From Streptomyces hawaiiensis (GTDB taxonomy: Bacteria; Actinomycetota; Actinomycetes; Streptomycetales; Streptomycetaceae), in the NCBI RefSeq assembly GCF_004803895.1, contig NZ_CP021978.1:3038001-3102000 (forward strand): a stretch of 64,000 bases of DNA, given 5' to 3'. The notes under the pieces were generated by a model that saw only the letters and a program-made list of their open reading frames with translations, was not told the origin of the DNA and ran no database searches. A program made the translations under genes and the position numbers. This document shows, in pieces, positions 17,896-25,421 of the stretch (the stretch's first letter is position 1; every line of letters starts with the position of its first letter).

Positions 17896-18980
17896 TCCGG
17901 CTGAGCGGGATACGCAAGGCGTACGGCAGGACCGTCGCGCTCGACGGGCTCGAACTGGAGGTGGAAGAGGGTGAGTTCTTCTGCCTGCTCGGGCCGTCCG
18001 GCGCGGGCAAGACCACCACCCTGAAGACCGTCGCCGGGCTCGAACCGCCCGACACCGGCACGGTCGCGCTCGACGGCAAGGACATGCGGGGTGTCGAACC
18101 CTACGACCGGGGCGTGGCGATGTGCTTCGAGAGCTACGCCCTCTACCCGCACCGCTCTGCCTACGACAACCTGGCCTCGCCGCTGCGCTCGCCCCGGCAC
18201 CGGCTGCCCGCCGCCGAGGCCCGGCAGCGGATCGGCGCGGTCGCCGAACTGCTCGGCATCTCCGGGCTGCTGGACCGGCCGGTCGGGCAGCTGTCCAACG
18301 GCCAGCGGCAGCGCGTCGCCCTCGGACGGGTCCTGGTCCGCCCGGCCCGGGCCTTCCTTCTCGACGAGCCGCTCTCCCACCTCGACGCCAAACTCCGCCA
18401 GCAGATGCGGGCCGAGCTGAAGGCCATCGGGGCCGTGCAGCACACCACCACCCTCTATGTCACCCACGACTCGGTCGAGGCGCTGGCGCTCGGCGACCGG
18501 ATCGGGGTCATCCGGGAGGGCCGGATCACGCAGACGGGCACCCGGGAGGAGATCTGGTACCAGCCGTACGACACGGAGGTCGCGCGGGCCTTCGGGCGGC
18601 CCCGGATCAACCTGCTGCCGGGGGTGGTGACGGAGAGCGGGGTGCGCTCGGACGGCGGTGTGGACCTGCCGGTGCGGGCGCAGGCCGCGCCGGGCACGGA
18701 CGTCCTCGTCGGTCTGCGCCCCCGGGACATCGCCCTGCAGGGCGAGGGCCACGAGCTGACGGGGACCGTGTACGTCACCGAGGTGCTCGGCCGGTCCGTC
18801 GAGGTCACCGTCCGGCTCGGGACCGGGGAGCAGCGGGTGTCGCTGGTGGTCCCCCGGGCGGACGCGGCGCGCCTTCGTCCGGACGATCCGGTACGGCTCG
18901 TGGTCCGGCCTGAGAACCTGCTGCTGTTCGAGGCCGACCGGCCGGAGCGACCGGGACGACGGATAGAGACACAGCCATGA
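17892..18980 (+). CDS. ABC transporter ATPase 1 (MalK-like, altered Q-loop)
   Basis: 362-aa ATPase with a MalK-type C-terminal regulatory (TOBE) domain. Walker A GPSGAGKTTT, Walker B FLLDEPLSHLDA and H-loop VTHD are intact. The Q-loop position reads MCFESYALYP, with Glu replacing the usual Gln, and the signature is LSNGQ instead of LSGGQ. GTG 17892 overlaps the permease stop. A second, different ATPase lies two genes on, so the transporter probably uses a heterodimer, as in rhizobial glycerol importers (GlpS/GlpT). Confidence 0.92.
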   Translation: MIRLSGIRKAYGRTVALDGLELEVEEGEFFCLLGPSGAGKTTTLKTVAGLEPPDTGTVALDGKDMRGVEPYDRGVAMCFESYALYPHRSAYDNLASPLRSPRHRLPAAEARQRIGAVAELLGISGLLDRPVGQLSNGQRQRVALGRVLVRPARAFLLDEPLSHLDAKLRQQMRAELKAIGAVQHTTTLYVTHDSVEALALGDRIGVIREGRITQTGTREEIWYQPYDTEVARAFGRPRINLLPGVVTESGVRSDGGVDLPVRAQAAPGTDVLVGLRPRDIALQGEGHELTGTVYVTEVLGRSVEVTVRLGTGEQRVSLVVPRADAARLRPDDPVRLVVRPENLLLFEADRPERPGRRIETQP

Positions 18981-19813
18981 GCAGCAACAGCAGTGCTGGA
19001 CAGCAGGGGCCGGCGGCGCGGCAGGCCGCGATGGCCGAGCTTGTGCTGGCCGACGGTACGGCGACGGCGGCGGAACTCGCCGAGCGGTTCGGGGTGAGCC
19101 TGATGACCATCCACCGGGACCTGGACGAGCTCGAACGGCAGGGCATCGTACGGAAGTTCCGGGGCGGGGTGACCGCGCAGCCGTCGGGGGTCTTCGAGTC
19201 GAACGTGCAGTACCGGCTGAAGACCATGCGGGCTCAGAAGGCCGCCGTCGCCGAGCACGCGCTGCGGATGGTGGAGCCCGGGATGGCGATCCTGCTGGAC
19301 GACTCCACGTCCACGCTGGAGATAGCCAGGCGGCTGCGCACGGCCGAGGTGACGCCCCTGACGGTCGTCACCAACTTCCTGGAGGCGATCAACCTCCTCT
19401 CCGACCAGCGGGGCATCCACCTGATGGCGCTCGGCGGCGACTACGACCCGCTGCACTCCTCGTTCCTCGGGGTGTCGTGCGTGGAGGCGGTCGAGCAGCT
19501 CCGGGTGGACGTGTGCTTCGCGTCGACGTCGGCCGTGCACGGGGGTTACGCCTACCACCAGGAGCAGCACATCGTGTCCGTGAAGCGGGCGATGCTCGAC
19601 GCGGCGGCACGGAACGTCCTGTTGATCGACCACACCAAGCTCGGCCGGGTCGCCCTGCACCGGGTCGTCCCGCTGGCCCGTTTCGACACGCTCCTCGTGG
19701 ACGACGGGGCGTCGCCGGAGGCACTGCGGGATCTGGACGAGCACAAGGTCCGTTACGAGGTTTGCGCGACGAAGGGCGGCCATGGCGAGCGGAACGGGAC
19801 TGGAGCTACGTGA
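18977..19813 (+). CDS. DeoR-family transcriptional regulator
   Basis: 278-aa regulator. The N-terminal helix-turn-helix includes TAAELAERFGVSLMTIHRDLDEL, typical DeoR, and the C-terminal DeoRC sensor domain binds a phosphorylated sugar in characterised members. It sits between the two ATPase genes, overlapping the first by ATGA and the second by 32 bp. It probably controls the operon and the divergent kinase by way of the palindrome at 14721-14732 (inference). Confidence 0.92.
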   Translation: MSSNSSAGQQGPAARQAAMAELVLADGTATAAELAERFGVSLMTIHRDLDELERQGIVRKFRGGVTAQPSGVFESNVQYRLKTMRAQKAAVAEHALRMVEPGMAILLDDSTSTLEIARRLRTAEVTPLTVVTNFLEAINLLSDQRGIHLMALGGDYDPLHSSFLGVSCVEAVEQLRVDVCFASTSAVHGGYAYHQEQHIVSVKRAMLDAAARNVLLIDHTKLGRVALHRVVPLARFDTLLVDDGASPEALRDLDEHKVRYEVCATKGGHGERNGTGAT

Positions 19814-20870
19814 ACTGCGTAAGACCTATCGGTCGCGGGGGCGGCCTCCGGTGGACGCCGTACGCGGCATCGACCTGAGCCTCGGTTCCGGGGAGCTGCT
19901 CGGGCTCCTCGGCCCCTCCGGCTGCGGCAAGTCGACCACGCTGCGCATGATCGCCGGGCTGGAGGCGGTGACCGGCGGGGACATCCTGGTCGGCGGGGCG
20001 TCGGTCGTCGAACGGCCCGCCCAGCGGCGGAACATCGGGGTGGCGTTCGAGAACTACGCGCTGTATCCGCCGCTGTCGGTCGCGGAGAACCTGGCGTTCG
20101 GGCTGAAGGCCCGCAGGAGGGCGGCCCGGGGCGATGTCGAGCGCAAGGTGAAGGAGATCGCTGAGCGGGTCGGCCTGACCGACCTCCTGGACGCCCGCCC
20201 GGCGGGTCTCTCCAGCGGCCAGAAGCAGCGGGTCTCCCTGGCCCGGGCCCTGATCCGGGAGCCCGACGTGCTGCTCCTCGACGAGCCCCTCTCCCACCTG
20301 GACGCGGCCCAGCGCGACACGACCCGCCGTGAACTCAAGCGCATCCAGAAGGACCTGGGCCACACCACCATCCTGGTCACCCACGACCAGGAGGAGGCCC
20401 TCTCCCTCGCCGACCGGATCGCCGTGATGAAGGACGGCGTCATCCAGCAGCTCGGCACCCCCTACGAGATCTACGACCACCCGGCCAACGTCTTCGTCGC
20501 GGACTTCGTCGGCGAGCCCGCGATCACCCTGTTGCCCGGCATCTCCGGCGGCGACGGTCACGCCCGGCTTTCCGACACGGTGCGCGTCGCGCTGCCCGTA
20601 CCGGTGGAGCGGGGTCGTGAGGTGGTGGTCGGGATCCGCCCCGAGGACGTCCGGCTCACCGCCGAAGGCGGCCTGTCCGCCCGGGTCGTCGCCCATGAAC
20701 CGCTCCTTGAGTCGGGCCTGGCGACCCTCGCGCTGGACGGGGTCGAACGGCATCTGGTCGTCCTCACCGACCCCGAGGTGCGGCTCGCCCACGACGAGCG
20801 GGTCCGGGTCGCCGCCGACCCCGGGCACACCCGTGTCTTCGACGCCGAGACAGGAGAATCCCTGCGATGA
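19782..20870 (+). CDS. ABC transporter ATPase 2 (MalK-like, altered Q-loop)
   Basis: 362-aa ATPase, the same length as ATPase 1 but clearly divergent. Walker A is GPSGCGKSTT, Walker B VLLLDEPLSHLDA, H-loop VTHDQ. The Q-loop has Glu for Gln (AFENYALYP) and the signature is LSSGQ. It starts 32 bp inside the DeoR gene. It is the presumed partner of ATPase 1. Confidence 0.92.
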   Translation: MASGTGLELRELRKTYRSRGRPPVDAVRGIDLSLGSGELLGLLGPSGCGKSTTLRMIAGLEAVTGGDILVGGASVVERPAQRRNIGVAFENYALYPPLSVAENLAFGLKARRRAARGDVERKVKEIAERVGLTDLLDARPAGLSSGQKQRVSLARALIREPDVLLLDEPLSHLDAAQRDTTRRELKRIQKDLGHTTILVTHDQEEALSLADRIAVMKDGVIQQLGTPYEIYDHPANVFVADFVGEPAITLLPGISGGDGHARLSDTVRVALPVPVERGREVVVGIRPEDVRLTAEGGLSARVVAHEPLLESGLATLALDGVERHLVVLTDPEVRLAHDERVRVAADPGHTRVFDAETGESLR

Positions 20871-21898
20871 CCTCCGGAAACAGTGTGCGGGTGGTGGCCG
20901 CCGGCGACCACTTCGTCCTGCCCTCGCTGATCACGCGGGCGGTGCGGCACGAGGTGGAGCGGGCGGACGTCGAGGAACTGCGACTCGGCTGGCCGCTGGA
21001 GCCGTTCGGGCCGGTCGCCGAGGTGCAGGAGGCCAGTGACGCCGAGGACCGGATGATCGAGGCGCTGGCCGGGGCGGAGGTCCTCGTCACGCAGATGGGG
21101 CCGGTGACGGAGAGGGTCCTCGCCGCCTGCCCGGATCTGAAGCTGGTCGTGGTCTGCCGGGGCGGGCCGGTCAACGTCAACCTCGACGCGGCGAAGAACC
21201 GTGACGTGCGGGTGTGCTTCGCGCCGGGCCGCAACGCCGCCGCCACGGCCGAGTTCACCGTCGGCCTGATGCTGTCGGCCCTGCGCCGCATCCCCCAGGC
21301 GCACGCCCCGCTCGCCGGGCAGGGCAGCTGGGAGGGGGCGACGTACTACACGTACGAGCAGAGCGGACTGGAGCTGGAGGACCTGCCCGTCGGGCTGGTC
21401 GGGTACGGGGCCGTCGGCAGCCGGGTCGCGCGCGTGCTGTGCGCGTTCGGGGCGCGGGTGATGGTCTACGACCCGTATGTGCACGGCGAGATCCACGGCC
21501 TGCGCGTGACCTCGCTCGACGATCTCCTGCGCCGCTCCCGGGTGATCACCCTGCACGCCCGGCTCACGCCCGAGACGCGGGGACTGATCGGCGCCCGCGA
21601 GCTGGGGCTGCTGCCGTCCGGCGCGGTGGTGGTGAACGTGGCCCGGGGTCCGCTGCTGGACGAGGGCGCGCTGTGCGACGCGCTGGAGAGCGGCCGGGTG
21701 TCGGCGGCGGCGCTCGACACGTACGAGCGGGAGCCGCTGCCGGCGGAGTCCCGGCTCCTGGCACTGGCCGACCGCGTGGTCCTCACCCCCCACCTGGGCG
21801 GGGCGTCGCGCGCGGTCGCGGAGAAGGCCGCCCGGATCGCCGCCGAAGAGGTGGGCCGCTGGGTGCGCGGGGAGCCGCTCGCGCACTGTCTGACCTGA
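20867..21898 (+). CDS. D-isomer 2-hydroxyacid dehydrogenase (SerA/PGDH-like)
   Basis: 343-aa NAD(P)-dependent oxidoreductase. The Rossmann motif GLVGYGAVGSRVAR is near the middle; the catalytic residues are Arg in VNVARGPLLDE, Glu in DTYEREPLP and His in LTPHLGG. It overlaps ATPase 2 by ATGA. In this setting it probably oxidises or reduces a hydroxyacid derived from the imported compound, such as a tetronate or glycerate phosphate; that is inference. Confidence 0.9.
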   Translation: MTSGNSVRVVAAGDHFVLPSLITRAVRHEVERADVEELRLGWPLEPFGPVAEVQEASDAEDRMIEALAGAEVLVTQMGPVTERVLAACPDLKLVVVCRGGPVNVNLDAAKNRDVRVCFAPGRNAAATAEFTVGLMLSALRRIPQAHAPLAGQGSWEGATYYTYEQSGLELEDLPVGLVGYGAVGSRVARVLCAFGARVMVYDPYVHGEIHGLRVTSLDDLLRRSRVITLHARLTPETRGLIGARELGLLPSGAVVVNVARGPLLDEGALCDALESGRVSAAALDTYEREPLPAESRLLALADRVVLTPHLGGASRAVAEKAARIAAEEVGRWVRGEPLAHCLT

Positions 21899-21917
21899 GG
21901 ACCGGGAGGAGAGCCGC

Positions 21918-23342
21918 ATGTACGTCGGTATCGATGTGGGCACGTCCATGGTCAAGGCGGCGGCGTTCGACGCCATGGGCCGTGAACTGGCCGTGGCCTC
22001 CCGCCCGGTGGACCTCTCCCTGCACGGCGGAGTCGTCGAGCAGGACATGGAGGAGGTGTACGGGGCGGTCGTCGCCGTGCTCGGGGAGGTCACCGGACGG
22101 GTACCGGAGCCGGTCGAGCTGGCCGGGCTCACGGGGCAGGGCGACGGGGTGTGGCTGGTCGACGGCGAGGGCAGGCCGGTACGCCCCGCCGCCTCCTGGA
22201 TGGACGGGCGGGCGCACGACCTGGTCGACCGGTGGCTGGCGGACGGCACGTTCGAGACGGTGTTCCGGCGGACGGGCAGCGCGATGTTCCCGGGCTGCCC
22301 GGGCCCGCTGCTGGCGTGGCTCGACCGTCACGAACCGAAGGCGCTGGACGCCGCGAAGGCCGCCCTGTACTGCAAGGACATGGTGTTCCAGCGGCTGACG
22401 GGAGCCGGTCCGGCGACGGATGTGTCGGACGCGTCGATGCCGTTCCTGGACCCGCGGACCCGAAGCTACGACAACCGGGTCGTCGAACTGCTGGGGCTGG
22501 CGCACCACCGGGGTCTGCTCGCCCCGGTCAGCGACCCGGTCGCGACCGCCGAGACCCTGGGCGAGGGCCTGCCGTCCGGGACCCGGATCGCGAACGGGCC
22601 GTACGATCTGCCGGCCTGCGCGCTGGGCGCCGGGGTGACGTCCCCGGGGGACGGCCTGCTGATCGTCGGCACGTGTCTGGCCAGCCTGGTCGCCACCACC
22701 GAGCTCGATCTGACCGGGGAACCGGCGGGCCTGTACATCTCCACCGACCGGCCCGGGCACTGGCTGCGCGCCATGCCCGCCATGGTCGGCACGGCGGCGC
22801 TGGACTGGGTGCTGTCGACGACCGGCGTGCGGCACGACGAGGTGGACGGCCTGCTGGCCGGGACGCCGCCGGGCGCGCACGGTGTCCGGGTGCTGCCGTA
22901 CTTCGCGCCCTCCGGCGAACGGGCCCCCTTCGTCGAACCGCGGCTGCGTGCCGAACTCACCGGTGTCTCCCTGGAGTCGACCCGGGGCGATCTGGTCCGC
23001 GCCACCTGCGAGGGCATCGGGTACGCGGCCCGGCACTGCCTGGAGGCGGCGGGCCTCACCGGGAACCTGGCCGTCTGCGGCGGCGGCACCCGCAGTGCCG
23101 CCTGGATGCGGCTGCTGGCCGATGTGCTCGGGCGGCCGCTGCGGGTCGTCGAGGGCGAGGTGGGCGCGCGGGGGGCGGTCCTGGCGGCGGCCGGGCGGTA
23201 CGGGGTGCCGCTGGACGCGGAGGCGTGGACGGCACCGACGGCGGTCGTCGAGCCGGACCCGGACCGGGTGGCGTTCCACACCAGGGGCTACCAGGAGCAC
23301 CTGGACCGGCTGACCCGGGCCAGGGACCAGGCACGTCAGTGA
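21918..23342 (+). CDS. FGGY carbohydrate kinase (erythritol-kinase-like)
   Basis: 474-aa kinase, distinct from the one at 13136. The N-terminus is YVGIDVGTSMVKAAAFD. The stretches LTGQGDGVWLVDGEGRPV and WMDGRA and the CKDMVF region resemble EryA-type erythritol kinases as I remember them. The C-terminal domain has CGGGTRSAAWMRLLADVLGRP. It starts 19 bp after the dehydrogenase gene with GGAGGAGAG upstream. Probably phosphorylates the imported polyol; identity unproven. Confidence 0.87.
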   Translation: MYVGIDVGTSMVKAAAFDAMGRELAVASRPVDLSLHGGVVEQDMEEVYGAVVAVLGEVTGRVPEPVELAGLTGQGDGVWLVDGEGRPVRPAASWMDGRAHDLVDRWLADGTFETVFRRTGSAMFPGCPGPLLAWLDRHEPKALDAAKAALYCKDMVFQRLTGAGPATDVSDASMPFLDPRTRSYDNRVVELLGLAHHRGLLAPVSDPVATAETLGEGLPSGTRIANGPYDLPACALGAGVTSPGDGLLIVGTCLASLVATTELDLTGEPAGLYISTDRPGHWLRAMPAMVGTAALDWVLSTTGVRHDEVDGLLAGTPPGAHGVRVLPYFAPSGERAPFVEPRLRAELTGVSLESTRGDLVRATCEGIGYAARHCLEAAGLTGNLAVCGGGTRSAAWMRLLADVLGRPLRVVEGEVGARGAVLAAAGRYGVPLDAEAWTAPTAVVEPDPDRVAFHTRGYQEHLDRLTRARDQARQ

Positions 23343-23368
23343 ACCCGCCTTCGACAAAGGGGAGTTGC

Positions 23369-24418
23369 ATGCAGCTCGGACGGAGATCCCTCCTGCTCGC
23401 GGCGGCCGCGGGGACCGCCACGGCCACCACGGCGGCGGCCCAGCCCCGCAAGGATGGCGGTCCGGTCGTCATCGGCCACCGCGGCGCGGCCGGCTGGCGC
23501 CCGGAGCACACGGCGGCCTCGTACACGTACGCCGTGCAGACGGGCGCCGACTGGATCGAACCGGACCTGGTGCCGACGAAGGACCACGTGCTGGTGGTCC
23601 GGCACGAGAACGAGATCTCCCAGACGACCGACGTGTCCCGCCACCCGGAGTTCGCGGACCGCCGTACGGCGAAGACGGTCGACGGCCGGCCGGTGACCGG
23701 CTGGTTCACGGAGGACTTCACGCTGGCCGAACTGAAGACCCTGCGGGCGGTGGAGCGGCTGCCCGCGGTCCGCAACCGCAACACCGTCTTCGACGGGCGC
23801 GAGGAGGTCATGACCTTCCAGGAGGTCGTGGACCTGGCGCGGCGGCTGTCGCGGGAACACGGCCGGACGATCGCGGTCTTCCCGGAGACCAAGCACCCCA
23901 CGTACTTCCGCTCCCTCGGCCTGCCGTTGGAGCCGAGGCTGGCGGCCGCGATCCGCCGGAACCGGCTCGGGCGGCGCGAGTGCGTGGTGCAGTCGTTCGA
24001 GCCGACGAGCCTGCGGCGGATCGCGGCGGAGCGGCTGGGGGTGCCGCTGTGGCAGGCGCTGGGGACGACGGGCGGGCCCTACGACCTGGTCACGGCCGGT
24101 GATCCGACGACGTACGAGGACATGATGAGCCCGGCGGGACTGGCGCGGATCGCCACGTACGCGGACTGGATCGGGCCGGACAAGTCCTCCGTCGCCGGCA
24201 CGTCGCTCGTCGCGGACGCGCACGCGGCGGGGCTGCGGATCGGGCCGTACACCTTCCGCGCGGAGAACCAGTTCCTGCCGGCGCGGTTCCGGCGCGGGAG
24301 TGGAGCGAACGATTTCGGGGACGCGTTCGCCGAATACACGCTGTACTACCGCATGGGGGTCGATGCGGTCGTAACCGACTTCCCGGACCTGGCGGTGATG
24401 GCGAGGAGGAGCGGATGA
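23369..24418 (+). CDS. exported glycerophosphodiester phosphodiesterase
   Basis: 349-aa GDPD-family enzyme that releases glycerol 3-phosphate (or a polyol phosphate) from diesters. A Tat-like signal (GRRSLLLAAA) is at the N-terminus. Metal and catalytic motifs are GHRGAAGWRPEHT, DWIEPDLV and VVRHEN. AAGGGGAG precedes ATG 23369. Outside the cell it could feed the transporter by freeing its substrate from phosphodiesters such as deacylated lipids or teichoic acids. Confidence 0.9.
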   Translation: MQLGRRSLLLAAAAGTATATTAAAQPRKDGGPVVIGHRGAAGWRPEHTAASYTYAVQTGADWIEPDLVPTKDHVLVVRHENEISQTTDVSRHPEFADRRTAKTVDGRPVTGWFTEDFTLAELKTLRAVERLPAVRNRNTVFDGREEVMTFQEVVDLARRLSREHGRTIAVFPETKHPTYFRSLGLPLEPRLAAAIRRNRLGRRECVVQSFEPTSLRRIAAERLGVPLWQALGTTGGPYDLVTAGDPTTYEDMMSPAGLARIATYADWIGPDKSSVAGTSLVADAHAAGLRIGPYTFRAENQFLPARFRRGSGANDFGDAFAEYTLYYRMGVDAVVTDFPDLAVMARRSG

Positions 24419-24642
24419 CGGTGAGCCGGGCGTGCCGGACCTGCGGCACCATGCAGGAGTTCCGGATGTTCAACGCCGCCGAGCGGGCGGTGGTCCGGGC
24501 GGAGAAGGGGGACGGTCACTTCGTGGACGACTACTGGCGCTGCACCGCGGCCGGCTGCCGGTGGTACCAGCGCTATCTCAACCGCGGCGAGGACGGCCTG
24601 CTCCCGGAGGAACTCAAGATCCAGGCCGCCCCGGCCGGGTGA
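24415..24642 (+). CDS. small zinc-ribbon-like protein
   Basis: 75-aa protein, last gene of the operon, overlapping the GDPD gene by ATGA. CRTCG near the N-terminus and CTAAGC near residue 42 form a CxxC...CxxxxC four-cysteine pattern that could bind zinc. The rest is charged with aromatic WRC and WYQRY segments. I recognise no family. Its coupling to a sugar operon is unexpected; it ends 3 bp from the converging DsbA-like gene. Confidence 0.7.
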   Translation: MTVSRACRTCGTMQEFRMFNAAERAVVRAEKGDGHFVDDYWRCTAAGCRWYQRYLNRGEDGLLPEELKIQAAPAG

Positions 24643-24645
24643 GAC

Positions 24646-25284
24646 CTACAGGTTGGAGAAGTCCGGGCCCTTGGTGCGGGTGCGCTTGATCTCGTAGAAG
24701 CCGGGGACCGAGGCCACGGCGAGGGTGCCGTCCCAGAGGCGGCCGGCCTCCTCGCCCTGCGGGGCCGGGGTGACGACCGGGCCGAAGAAGGCGATCTGCT
24801 CGCCGTCCGAGCCGGGCACGGCGATGACCGGGGTGCCGACGTCCTGGCCGACCTTGTCGATGCCCTCCTTGTGGGAGGCGCGCAGCTCCGCCTCGTACGG
24901 GGTGGAGTCCCAGTGCTCCAGGAGGGACTCGGGCAGGCCCACGTCCTTCAGGGCGGCGGCGACCGTCTCCTTGCCGGGACCCTCGGCCTGGTTGTGGATG
25001 CGGGTACCGAGCGCGGTGTAGAAGTCGCCGAGGACCGCGGGGCCGTGCTCCTGCCGCGCGGCTATGACGACCCGGACGGGGCCCCACGCCTTGGTCTCCA
25101 GCATCTCGCGGTATTCCTCGGGCAGTTCGTCCAGCCTGTTCTCGTTGAGCACGGCGAGGCTCATGACATGCCAGCGAACCTCGATGTCCCTGACCTTCTC
25201 CACCTCCAGCACCCAACGGGAGGTCATCCAGGCCCAGGGGCACAGCGGGTCGAACCAGAAATCGACGGGGGTCTTGTCCGACAT
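24646..25284 (-). CDS. DsbA-family oxidoreductase (Rv2466c-like), CPWA variant
   Basis: 212-aa thioredoxin-fold protein, strongly similar in layout to mycobacterial Rv2466c, a mycothiol-dependent reductase: DFWFDPLCPW near the N-terminus, VRWHVMSLAVLNENR and GTRIHNQ follow, then the cis-Pro loop VGTPVIAVPG. The active site reads CPWA, so the second (resolving) Cys of the CPWC motif is absent; a monothiol mechanism with mycothiol is possible. It is divergent from pepN, the same arrangement as Rv2466c-pepN. Confidence 0.9.
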   Translation of the reverse strand: MSDKTPVDFWFDPLCPWAWMTSRWVLEVEKVRDIEVRWHVMSLAVLNENRLDELPEEYREMLETKAWGPVRVVIAARQEHGPAVLGDFYTALGTRIHNQAEGPGKETVAAALKDVGLPESLLEHWDSTPYEAELRASHKEGIDKVGQDVGTPVIAVPGSDGEQIAFFGPVVTPAPQGEEAGRLWDGTLAVASVPGFYEIKRTRTKGPDFSNL

Positions 25285-25421
25285 GTCTCTCCTCAGGAGG
25301 AAACCGTTTCTCCGGCAACGCCGGTACGCGTTCCCGTCATTCCCGGCTGCCCGGTGTCAGGTGCACGTGGCAGGATCGGTCCTGTTCAGCCGTACCCCAC
25401 GACATCCGAGGAGTGCCGCCC

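Noticed and set aside
3455..24645. Single genomic island between rpiB and the DsbA-like gene
   Set aside because: No attachment site, integrase or base-composition change; contents include core genes such as sodF and bioY, so it looks like gradual growth, not one transferred island.
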